A stretch of 6,843 nucleotides of DNA. It comes from Thermoprotei archaeon. Its GTDB lineage: Archaea > Thermoproteota > Thermoprotei_A > Sulfolobales > NBVN01. The notes under the pieces were generated by a model. It did not search any database. It worked only from the letters and a program-made list of their open reading frames with translations, and was not told where the DNA came from. The DNA lies in contig QMWS01000037.1 of the NCBI GenBank assembly GCA_003661745.1, forward strand, positions 1-6,843, written 5' to 3'. Positions 1-5,055 of the stretch are shown in pieces; the first letter of the stretch is position 1; every line of letters starts with the position of its first letter. The translations under genes and the position numbers were made by a program.

Positions 1-274
1 TAGTGAGTTAAGCAGGAGGGCTTGGGAAGCTTTTAAGAGAAAAATACGAAGAGCAAGCAGCATTAATGAGGCTAAAGAATACTTAAGTAAGGAAAGAGGT
101 ATAGTCGAGATAGCGTGGTGCGGAAAATCCGAGTGTGCCCTTAAGATCTCAGAGATACTGGAAGCAGATGCTCTTGGGACACCTTTGGATGTAGAGGTTA
201 GTGTGGATGGACAGCACTGCCCCATATGTGGCGCTAAAGCTGCAACGATAATGAGATATGCTAAGAAATACTAA
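1..274 (+). CDS. proS: Prolyl-tRNA synthetase, C-terminal end (partial)
   Basis: This is the last 90 codons of a gene that begins left of the window; the reading frame starts at base 2 and stops at TAA 272-274. The product charges tRNA-Pro with proline in the cytoplasm. The visible part matches the extra C-terminal zinc-binding domain of archaeal/eukaryotic-type ProRS: a WCGKSEC block, then the segment ALGTPLD, then a second cysteine pair (CPIC), giving two Cys pairs that can hold a zinc ion. The protein ends in a C-terminal tyrosine (AKKY), as is usual for this ProRS class. The catalytic core and anticodon-binding domain are outside the window, so the name rests on the tail alone, but that tail is distinctive. 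The gene lies 75 bases upstream of rps26e on the same strand and could be co-transcribed with it. Confidence 0.88.
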   Translation, partial: SELSRRAWEAFKRKIRRASSINEAKEYLSKERGIVEIAWCGKSECALKISEILEADALGTPLDVEVSVDGQHCPICGAKAATIMRYAKKY

Positions 275-349
275 TTAAGACTTAAGGGGGATTAATTAAT
301 GATTAAAAGGTTAATAAGGTCTCAGTAACATGTCTAGGAGGTGTGGTGT
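275..349 (+). promoter_or_regulatory. Spacer with candidate promoter for the ribosomal-protein cluster
   Basis: This AT-rich gap separates the proS stop from the rps26e start. The stretch GATTAAAAGG at 301-310 resembles an archaeal TATA box. A start site about 26 bases downstream of its centre would fall near 332, just before the ribosome binding site at 336, leaving a short leader. A second AT-rich stretch (about 311-319) would place the start inside the binding site and so fits less well. This is an inference from spacing only; read-through from proS is also possible, and I see no clear terminator. Confidence 0.35.
336..342 (+). promoter_or_regulatory. Ribosome binding site fixing the rps26e GTG start
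   Basis: AGGAGGT matches the complement of the archaeal 16S rRNA 3' end. It lies 7 bases upstream of GTG 350. The earlier in-frame GTG at 341 overlaps this motif, so it cannot be the start that the motif serves. This decides the start. Confidence 0.8.
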
Positions 350-637
350 GTGCCAAAAAAGAGAGAAAATAGGGGGAGGCGTAAGGGAAGTAAAGGGTCA
401 GTAAAAACAGTTCAGTGTGACCAGTGCGGGAGGTTAGTACCTGAGGACAAAGCGATATGTGTTACGCGCTGGTATTCTCCGGTTGATCCACAGCTAGCTG
501 CTGAATTAGAAAAGAAGGGTGCTATAATAGCGAGATATCCGGTAACTAAGTGCTATTGTGTTAGCTGTGCTATATTCCTAGGAATAATTAAGGTAAGACC
601 TGAAGAAGAGAGAAAGAAGAGGGGAATTAGAAGTTAA
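350..637 (+). CDS. rps26e: Small ribosomal subunit protein S26e (eS26)
   Basis: This 95-residue basic protein of the 30S subunit belongs to a family found in eukaryotes and some archaea, including crenarchaea, but not bacteria. The N-terminus MPKKRENRGRRKGSKG is typical, and the next block has the cysteine pair C23-x2-C26. A second pair sits in the hallmark YCVSCAI segment (C70, C73), so the four cysteines can form a zinc site. Length fits the family. I chose GTG 350 because an AGGAGGT motif lies 7 bases before it and the protein then begins with the family's usual residues; the longer frame from 341 adds MWC and overlaps the binding site. It is the first gene of a translation cluster, 37 bases ahead of rpl44e. 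In eukaryotes S26e lies near the mRNA exit channel; the archaeal role is presumably similar. Confidence 0.93.
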   Translation: MPKKRENRGRRKGSKGSVKTVQCDQCGRLVPEDKAICVTRWYSPVDPQLAAELEKKGAIIARYPVTKCYCVSCAIFLGIIKVRPEEERKKRGIRS

Positions 638-664
638 AGTACCTGGTCTGAACAAGTGATAGGG

Positions 665-674
665 GGAGGAGATC
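665..674 (+). promoter_or_regulatory. Ribosome binding site of rpl44e
   Basis: GGAGGAGATC differs by one base from the full complement GGAGGTGATC of the 16S rRNA tail and abuts ATG 675, leaving 5 bases between GGAGG and the start codon. It is the longest Shine-Dalgarno match in the window, which fits a highly expressed ribosomal protein. Confidence 0.75.
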
Positions 675-962
675 ATGAAGATACCGAAGAAGATACGGAC
701 GTATTGTCCGCGGTGTAGGACCCACACAGAGCACTCAGTTACTATATACAAACATGGCAAGAGAAGAGCTCTAGCTGAAGGAGAGCGTAGGTATAGGAGA
801 AAGCAGAAGGGTTACGGAAGCAAGAGAAAGCCAGAGCAGAAGAGATTTGCTAAGGTAACAAAGAAGGTAGTCCTTAAGCTTAAGTGTACTAAGTGCGGGT
901 ACATAAGCCATAGAGAAGGTATAAGGTTAAAGAAGTTCGAGCTAGTTGAGGTGGTACGCTAA
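675..962 (+). CDS. rpl44e: Large ribosomal subunit protein L44e (eL42)
   Basis: This 95-residue, very basic protein of the 50S subunit binds 23S rRNA near the E site in archaea and eukaryotes. It starts MKIPKKIRTYCPRC, and two zinc-binding cysteine pairs are visible: C11/C14 near the N-terminus and C71/C74 (CTKCGY) near the C-terminus. Between them lies the family's conserved segment with GYGSKRKPEQKRFAKVTKK, where the GYG turn and the lysine-rich K-x-TKK stretch are characteristic. Full length for the family. The ATG is preceded directly by a near-perfect ribosome binding site. Its stop codon overlaps the rps27e start by one base (TAATG), so the two are probably translationally coupled. The order rpl44e, rps27e, aIF2-alpha, nop10 is widely conserved in archaea, which supports all four calls. 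Confidence 0.96.
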   Translation: MKIPKKIRTYCPRCRTHTEHSVTIYKHGKRRALAEGERRYRRKQKGYGSKRKPEQKRFAKVTKKVVLKLKCTKCGYISHREGIRLKKFELVEVVR

Positions 963-1159
963 TGAAGAAGAGGAAGATACTCATACCTATGCCTAAGTCT
1001 AGGTTTGTTAAGGTGAAGTGTCCTTCATGTGGTAATGAACAGATAGTCTTTGATCATGCGACATTCCCTGTGCGGTGCCTAGTGTGCGGGACAGTCTTGG
1101 TTGTCCCTACAGGCGGTAAGGCAAAGATATTAGGCGACATAATTAAGATACTGGGATAA
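962..1159 (+). CDS. rps27e: Small ribosomal subunit protein S27e (eS27)
   Basis: This 65-residue zinc-ribbon protein of the 30S subunit shows one four-cysteine zinc finger, C20-x2-C23 and C39-x2-C42, set in the typical context VKCPSCGNEQIVFDHA and RCLVCGTVLVVPTGGKA. The segment FVKVKCPSC, the histidine after the first pair and the PTGGKA tail are hallmarks of archaeal S27e, and the length matches the family. The ATG start overlaps the rpl44e stop (TAATG); no separate strong ribosome binding site is needed if ribosomes re-initiate there. It is followed after 22 bases by aIF2-alpha, which has its own AGGAGGT motif. Confidence in identity is very high. Confidence 0.96.
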   Translation: MKKRKILIPMPKSRFVKVKCPSCGNEQIVFDHATFPVRCLVCGTVLVVPTGGKAKILGDIIKILG

Positions 1160-1166
1160 TACCTCT

Positions 1167-1173
1167 AGGAGGT
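1167..1173 (+). promoter_or_regulatory. Ribosome binding site of aIF2-alpha
   Basis: AGGAGGT lies 8 bases before TTG 1182 and 11 bases before the next in-frame codon, GTG 1185. The spacing favours the TTG start, although a GTG start one codon later cannot be excluded. Confidence 0.7.
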
Positions 1174-1181
1174 TCGCAACG

Positions 1182-1982
1182 TTGGTGAGAAAGCGAACAC
1201 CTCTGCCACGTGTTGGTGAGCTTGTTATAGGGACTGTTAAGAAGGTATTCGACTATGGCGCATATTTAACGTTAAACGAGTACAATGATACTGAAGCGTA
1301 TTTGCCGTGGTCTGAAGTTAGCTCCAAGTGGGTTAGAGATATAAGGGACTTTGTGAGAGAGGGTCAGCGCGTTGTCGTTAAGGTAATAAGAGTTGATAGA
1401 AGAAAAGGACACATAGACGTATCGCTAAAGCGCGTTAATCCATCAGAACAGAAGCGGAAATTACTTGAGTGGAAGAGGGCTCAACGTGCCGAGAAGATAC
1501 TGGAGGTTGTGGCCAGGAAAATAGGGAAGAGTCTCGACGACGCGTATAATGAGGTTGGGTGGAAGCTTGAGGATTACTATGGTGAAATTTATGCTGGTCT
1601 TGAGGAGGCGTCGTATAGAGGTGCTGATGCACTAAAGGAAGCTGGCGTTTCTGTCGAGTGGATTGAGCCCTTATTAGAGGAGGTAAGGAAGCACATTAAG
1701 ATCAAGAAAGTTAAGATACAGGGGGTAATTTACTTACTAACGCTGGCACCGGATGGAGTGGAAAGGATAAGGAAGGTACTCGCAGAACCGCTAAGCAACC
1801 TAGAGCTCGATGGTGACACTAAGATCAAAGTATATACTATAGGTGCACCTAAGTATAGGGTTGAAGTGACATCAACCGACTACAAGAAAGCGGAGAGGGT
1901 CCTGCAGAGCTACATAAAGCAGGTAGAAAAGCTATCTAAGTCAATGAACCTGGAATTTAGCTTCGAAAGGGAGAAAGCATAA
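1182..1982 (+). CDS. eif2a: Translation initiation factor 2, alpha subunit
   Basis: This 266-residue subunit belongs to the aIF2 heterotrimer (alpha, beta, gamma) that carries initiator Met-tRNA to the small ribosomal subunit. Domains visible in order: an S1-type beta-barrel at about residues 11-84 (VGELVIGTVKKVFDYGAYLTL, then GHIDVSLKRV), a helical middle domain to about 170, and an alpha/beta domain from about 175 to the end (IKIKKVKIQGVI, then YRVEVTSTDYKKAE). The C-terminal domain contacts the gamma subunit and tRNA. The loop WSEVSSKWVRD holds Ser48 in the region matching the phosphorylated loop of eukaryotic eIF2-alpha; from memory, phosphorylation at Ser48 has been reported for a Pyrococcus homologue. 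The TTG start is supported by an AGGAGGT motif 8 bases upstream. The stop overlaps the nop10 ATG by one base. Length is normal. Confidence 0.96.
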   Translation: MVRKRTPLPRVGELVIGTVKKVFDYGAYLTLNEYNDTEAYLPWSEVSSKWVRDIRDFVREGQRVVVKVIRVDRRKGHIDVSLKRVNPSEQKRKLLEWKRAQRAEKILEVVARKIGKSLDDAYNEVGWKLEDYYGEIYAGLEEASYRGADALKEAGVSVEWIEPLLEEVRKHIKIKKVKIQGVIYLLTLAPDGVERIRKVLAEPLSNLELDGDTKIKVYTIGAPKYRVEVTSTDYKKAERVLQSYIKQVEKLSKSMNLEFSFEREKA

Positions 1983-2152
1983 TGAGATTTCTCTTGAGAA
2001 AGTGCCCTAAATGCGGCACCTACACATTAAAAGATACGTGCCCTAAATGCGGCTCTGAAACCCGTGCGGCTCATCCAAGTAGGTTTTCGCCCGAGGATAA
2101 GTACGTAAAGTACAGAGTAATAATGAGGGAGTTGCAGAAGGCAGATCAGTAG
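1982..2152 (+). CDS. nop10: H/ACA ribonucleoprotein protein Nop10
   Basis: This 56-residue gene starts at ATG 1982, overlapping the aIF2-alpha stop (TAATG), and ends at TAG 2150-2152. Nop10 is a core protein of the H/ACA RNP, where it binds the Cbf5 pseudouridine synthase and helps place the guide RNA for pseudouridine formation in rRNA. The N-terminal zinc ribbon has two CPKCG knuckles (C8, C11, C20, C23). It is followed by the linker with RAAHPSRFSPEDKY, a family hallmark, and a C-terminal helix (RVIMRELQKA). Length is typical of archaeal Nop10. The position directly after aIF2-alpha is the common archaeal arrangement. A 16-base direct repeat inside the gene reflects the two knuckles. Confidence 0.95.
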   Translation: MRFLLRKCPKCGTYTLKDTCPKCGSETRAAHPSRFSPEDKYVKYRVIMRELQKADQ

Positions 2153-2185
2153 GTGTTATACTAGGCATATCTTAGCTTAACCTAT

Positions 2186-2746
2186 CTACCACGGCTTGTC
2201 TTTAAGTCCCAGCTTGTAGGCTATTAGATTTGTTAGGGGATGAAGTACCAGGACTACGTAAATTATTATCGCTAGCTCAGTGAGCCCTACATTGTATCCT
2301 ACCAGCGAATCAATACCCGCTACTTTCACTAATGCATAGGCAACTAGCACAAATGATAGCTGATCCATAGGTATGAATGGCTTTCCTGGCGGAATATTAA
2401 GTCTCCGCTTAATGAAAGAATTCAGGGCATCACCAACCATAGCACCTAGGCCCATTAGTAAGCCATAGACAATCCACAGGATGTTACTTAGCATAATACC
2501 GTAGGCAGCTCCTGCAATACTTCCACAGATAGTACCCACAATAAAGCCTTCCCACGTCTTACTACGCCCTAATATAGGCCTGCCGTCAACGAACTTATGA
2601 TTGAAGTCCATAGGGGTGGTTTTCCTTATTAATTTTCCTATAACCACTACGGGTGAACCATTAGCTATTAAAGCGGGCAGAAATGCTAATATAGAGTTTA
2701 CTACAGCGCTATATATACTGTGTGCTTGGTTTACGCAGCTCAACAC
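2186..2746 (-). CDS. carS: CDP-archaeol synthase
   Basis: This membrane enzyme transfers CMP from CTP to 2,3-bis-O-geranylgeranylglycerol phosphate, giving CDP-archaeol, the precursor of all archaeal phospholipid headgroups. About five hydrophobic segments are visible. The cytoplasmic signature includes DFNHKFVDGRPILGRSKTWEG (residues about 47-67), VGDALNSFIKRRL and the DQLSF block, whose charged residues are expected to bind metal and CTP. The tail HPLTNLIAYKLGLKDKPW is typical of the family. The start is uncertain: the frame opens at GTG 2755, but a GGTGAT motif (2756-2751) favours GTG 2746 or TTG 2743. All three lie inside the upstream ATPase gene, and no start codon is available between that gene's stop and the conserved LPALIANGSP segment. 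From 2746 it has 186 residues, slightly longer than many homologues. Likely one transcript with the ATPase gene; it converges on nop10 with a 33-base gap. Confidence 0.92.
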   Translation of the reverse strand: MLSCVNQAHSIYSAVVNSILAFLPALIANGSPVVVIGKLIRKTTPMDFNHKFVDGRPILGRSKTWEGFIVGTICGSIAGAAYGIMLSNILWIVYGLLMGLGAMVGDALNSFIKRRLNIPPGKPFIPMDQLSFVLVAYALVKVAGIDSLVGYNVGLTELAIIIYVVLVLHPLTNLIAYKLGLKDKPW

Positions 2747-3350
2747 CCTTATCACCTATTCTAAGCTCTAGGGTGAGTCCTGCGATTTCATCGGGTGACT
2801 CAAATATAAGTTCTCTACCACCTAGTTCAGGTTCTCCGACTTTCCTGATGTATGCTATGACGTCGGACCAGAAGCGGAGTATGCTTTCACCACTAAAGCT
2901 AAGTGTGTCAACTTCTCTAACCTGAGCAGTTACTATAATATAGGAGCCCATGCGTCTGTGGGCGTAGGCTAGCAGAGCCATTATCGTGTTGAGTAGCTTG
3001 TTCACGATGTTACTCTCTAATGCTTCAGTTCTGTAGAAGTTATTTATTGAGTCTACAGCAATCGCAGCAACATCTTTTTTTCCGTAACATACATTCAGAA
3101 TTATGTCAAGGAGGTGGTCGATATTTACAGCATTAATAAAGTAGATATTATTGCCGAAGCAGTATCTGCTTAGCAGATGAACGTATGAGGATCCTTCAGT
3201 ACTTACGTAAAATAACTGCTTAGCTTCGGTACTTCTTGATACTCTACTCAAGAGCCATAATGTTAAGTTAGTCTTTCCGCTTCCAGCAGGACCATATACC
3301 AGTACGATACCGCGATTTAGAATGAATGAGATTAAATCATCTACATCCAT
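2709..3350 (-). CDS. RecA-superfamily ATPase, RadB-like
   Basis: This 213-residue protein is made almost entirely of a RecA-type ATPase core. Walker A is GPAGSGKT (residues 20-27). A TEG motif at 51-53 gives the likely catalytic glutamate, Walker B is the hydrophobic strand VAAIAVDS (94-101), and TAQV (141-144) matches the TNQV-type motif after the RecA L1 region. It lacks the N-terminal helix-hairpin-helix domain of the RadA recombinase, so it is a short paralogue such as RadB or the crenarchaeal RadA-like (aRadC/KaiC-like) proteins. Those are thought to modulate recombination or repair; a sequence search is needed to say which group this is. ATG 3350 has no good ribosome binding site and opens the transcript, with carS overlapping its end. 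It is divergent from the YqgF/RuvX-like gene. ATPase identity is sure; the repair role is inferred. Confidence 0.8.
   Translation of the reverse strand: MDVDDLISFILNRGIVLVYGPAGSGKTNLTLWLLSRVSRSTEAKQLFYVSTEGSSYVHLLSRYCFGNNIYFINAVNIDHLLDIILNVCYGKKDVAAIAVDSINNFYRTEALESNIVNKLLNTIMALLAYAHRRMGSYIIVTAQVREVDTLSFSGESILRFWSDVIAYIRKVGEPELGGRELIFESPDEIAGLTLELRIGDKGVELRKPSTQYI
2751..2756 (-). promoter_or_regulatory. Ribosome binding site of carS inside the upstream gene
   Basis: Read on the - strand, GGTGAT pairs with the 16S rRNA tail. It ends 4 bases before GTG 2746 and 7 bases before TTG 2743, and it overlaps the earlier candidate GTG 2755, so it argues against that one. It sits within the 3' end of the RecA-like ATPase gene. 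Confidence 0.45.
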
Positions 3351-3424
3351 TTCATTACCATCATAGTATAAAATTTCTGAAAAATAAATAAGACATCCGG
3401 TGAGACGGCATACAAATTAGCAAT
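3351..3424. promoter_or_regulatory. Shared divergent promoter region, RecA-like ATPase / YqgF-like gene
   Basis: These 74 bases separate two divergently transcribed genes. They hold two AT-rich TATA-like elements: GTATAAAAT at 3366-3374 (its complement ATTTTATAC is also TATA-like) and AAAATAAATA at 3381-3390. Read on the - strand, the second element would place a start near 3361, about 11 bases before ATG 3350. Read on +, it would place one near 3412, about 13 bases before ATG 3425. So one element could serve both genes with very short leaders. Neither gene has a good Shine-Dalgarno motif. Which element works is a guess. Confidence 0.45.
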
Positions 3425-4099
3425 ATGGGTGGAAGATTAAAAGTATGTGCGTTCATATATAATCCAAGGCTGTTCAGGAAATTTAAGGATATTGCTGAGA
3501 AATTCGCTATAGAGTATAGCGTGCCTAACACTATGGAAGACATAGAGAATTATGACATAGTCATAGTCGATGAAGAAGCGCATCAGCTAATAGAAAGAAG
3601 TAGCAAGTGCGTTAAAAAGGGCCCTAAGATTGCGGTAGTAAGTAGTGAGGAGGACATGATCAGTCTAATCTCAAGTATCATTGCAGGTAACGAAGAAAAT
3701 ATACGATATCTTGTTGTTGGTGTCGACTTAGGCTCAAAAATAGCTTACGCGGTATTTGCCGATAATTTGCTGATTAGTGTAGGCATAACGCTAGATCTCA
3801 ATGACTTTCTAGCAACGCTAAGTAAGTTAAGGACAGCGTTAAGACCTTCAAGAGCTGTGATTAAAATAGGTCTGCCTGGATCAGATGAACTTTATCAGTT
3901 GCTACTTAAATTATTAAAGGCTGCTCTCCGCTACGGTTATGAGGCATACATAATCGACGAGTCAAGAACAACAGCGAGACCCTTGCCGCGCTTTAGAGGA
4001 CTTAAGAACGTAAGGACTACTAAGGACATAAACGCAGCCGTTAATATTGCATTAAAAGATGGTGGCATAAGAATAGATTGTATGAGTGATCTCATGTAA
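3425..4099 (+). CDS. Uncharacterised protein with YqgF/RuvX-like RNase H-fold domain
   Basis: This is a 224-residue soluble protein that I do not recognise as a named archaeal family. Residues 1 to about 90 look like a small alpha/beta domain: strand KVCAFIY, strand YDIVIVDEE, strand PKIAVVSS. Residues about 95-210 carry motifs in the same order and spacing as YqgF/RuvX: GVDLGSKIAYAV (99-110, first acidic residue D101), IGLPGSDE (148-155), IIDESRTTA (176-184, compare DERLST in E. coli YqgF) and KDINAAVNIAL (200-210, D201). YqgF-type proteins are RNase H-fold nucleases linked to pre-16S rRNA processing and, by fold, to Holliday junction resolution. The acidic residues fit an active nuclease, but nuclease function is inferred. 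No ribosome binding site precedes ATG 3425. It is divergent from the RecA-like ATPase gene and convergent with ksgA. The domain call is by eye. Confidence 0.6.
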   Translation: MGGRLKVCAFIYNPRLFRKFKDIAEKFAIEYSVPNTMEDIENYDIVIVDEEAHQLIERSSKCVKKGPKIAVVSSEEDMISLISSIIAGNEENIRYLVVGVDLGSKIAYAVFADNLLISVGITLDLNDFLATLSKLRTALRPSRAVIKIGLPGSDELYQLLLKLLKAALRYGYEAYIIDESRTTARPLPRFRGLKNVRTTKDINAAVNIALKDGGIRIDCMSDLM

Positions 4100-4125
4100 T
4101 TCACTCCTATTCTTCTAAGTGTTCT
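4100..4125. terminator. Pyrimidine-rich convergent spacer, possible terminator
   Basis: These 26 bases lie between two convergent stop codons. On the + strand they are strongly pyrimidine-rich (CTCCTATTCTTCT), which could support the T-rich, hairpin-free termination used by archaea for the + strand gene. There is no long T run and no stem-loop, so the call is weak. Confidence 0.25.
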
Positions 4126-4962
4126 CTATACTTGCTCGGCAGCATACTTGTTAAATATTTTAACAAGCAGTTCGGGATCGAGAGAAAATACTCTCATGTC
4201 CCTAAGTTCGCTTAGCTCGAACAATTCATTAAGCTTTACCCTAAGTACATTCTCAAGGCACTTTCTTACGACTTTATAAGCGAGCTTCCTACGTTGATTG
4301 AATATGCACTTTATAAGCTCCTCGTAAGGTACCCACCTTTCTTCCCATCTTCTTTTTCGAAAGAGCAGCACGAGTGAGACATGAACCTCTGGCTCAGGTA
4401 GAAATTCCTCTGGTCGGTAAGTATTAATTAACTTGACGTCCATGAAGGTTCTTACGAACGCTGTGAGTCTGCCGTAACTTCGGGTGCCGGGCGGGGAGAC
4501 TAATTTTTCAGCTACTTCTTTCTGCAGCGTTATTAGCGCTGTATTGTAGCTTGACTTGACTATAGCTGATATGAGTGGACCTGTTAAGTTAAATGGGGGA
4601 TTAGAGCACACAATATCTGCCCTAGCTGAAGATGCCCTTAGGAAGACGAGTCCGTCACCTAGTACTATTTCTACGTTGTGATACTTCCTGAGAACTTCCC
4701 TTGCAATATAAGCTAACCTCGGATCTATCTCTACAGAGACCACATGCGATGAAAATTTGCTTAAGATTAGCGTTAGTGAGCCTATTCCTGTTCCTATTTC
4801 GAGTATTCTGTTTGGCTTTAATTTACGTAGTATATTAGCGAAGTCACTGGCTAAGATACACCCACGCATTATGTGCTGACCGAATTTCTTCGATAGCCTA
4901 AGTATTCTCCGATAGCGCCTTAAGATTCTATTTAATTCAATACATATGTCGGAATTCTCCAT
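4126..4962 (-). CDS. rsmA: 16S rRNA dimethyladenosine transferase (KsgA/Dim1 family)
   Basis: This 278-residue SAM-dependent enzyme of the KsgA/Dim1 family dimethylates two adjacent adenines in the 3'-terminal helix of 16S rRNA, a late 30S assembly step. Visible motifs: KKFGQHIM (26-32, the usual GQ-F/H-L entry), SAM-binding EIGTGIGSLT (55-64), acidic VEID (77-80) binding the ribose, LGDGL (101-105), and catalytic NPPF (121-124). LQKEVAEKL, then PGTRSYGRL, and FLPEPEVHVSLV follow as in the family. The C-terminal helical domain has FNQRRKLAYKVV (221-232). The catalytic motif is NPPF rather than the common NLPY, which is unusual but still fits an N6-adenine methylase pattern. ATG 4962 has no convincing ribosome binding site; a TATA-like ATTAATAAGT (4990-4981) centred about 25 bases upstream fits a leaderless mRNA. 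Length is normal. Confidence 0.92.
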   Translation of the reverse strand: MENSDICIELNRILRRYRRILRLSKKFGQHIMRGCILASDFANILRKLKPNRILEIGTGIGSLTLILSKFSSHVVSVEIDPRLAYIAREVLRKYHNVEIVLGDGLVFLRASSARADIVCSNPPFNLTGPLISAIVKSSYNTALITLQKEVAEKLVSPPGTRSYGRLTAFVRTFMDVKLINTYRPEEFLPEPEVHVSLVLLFRKRRWEERWVPYEELIKCIFNQRRKLAYKVVRKCLENVLRVKLNELFELSELRDMRVFSLDPELLVKIFNKYAAEQV

Positions 4963-5055
4963 TGTTGTCCAGCACCGCTTACTTATTAATCCACGATTAT
5001 TTAATGCCTTTAAGTCTTTAATAGAATAATCCAGTGTAGGGTATCAGCATTGATA
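4963..5055. promoter_or_regulatory. Divergent promoter region, rsmA / Clp1-type kinase
   Basis: This AT-rich gap lies between two divergent genes. On the - strand, ATTAATAAGT (4990-4981) is centred about 25 bases before ATG 4962, predicting a start on or next to the rsmA initiation codon, so a leaderless transcript. On the + strand, TTTAATAGA (5017-5025) predicts a start near 5047, within ten bases of ATG 5056. A weak AGGG at 5038-5041 is the only Shine-Dalgarno-like sequence for the + gene. Positions are inferred from TATA spacing alone. Confidence 0.45.

Noticed and set aside
275..300. The CTTAAG-containing sequence after proS as a hairpin terminator.
   Set aside because: The palindrome is only six bases, with no usable stem-loop and no T run after it.
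341..349. Upstream GTG at 341 as the start of rps26e.
   Set aside because: It overlaps the AGGAGGT ribosome binding site and would add MWC before the family's usual MPKKR start.
1435..1632. Open frame on the - strand inside the aIF2-alpha gene, and similar open frames opposite the kinase gene.
   Set aside because: They lie fully inside well-identified genes on the other strand, have no recognisable motifs and have unnatural composition, so they are shadows.
3998..4060. The segment with TTKDINAAVNIAL resembles the third RuvC motif of TnpB/Cas12-type transposon nucleases.
   Set aside because: The upstream motifs (IGLP and DESRTT) fit YqgF/RuvX, there is no TnpB zinc finger, and no transposon ends or repeats flank the gene.
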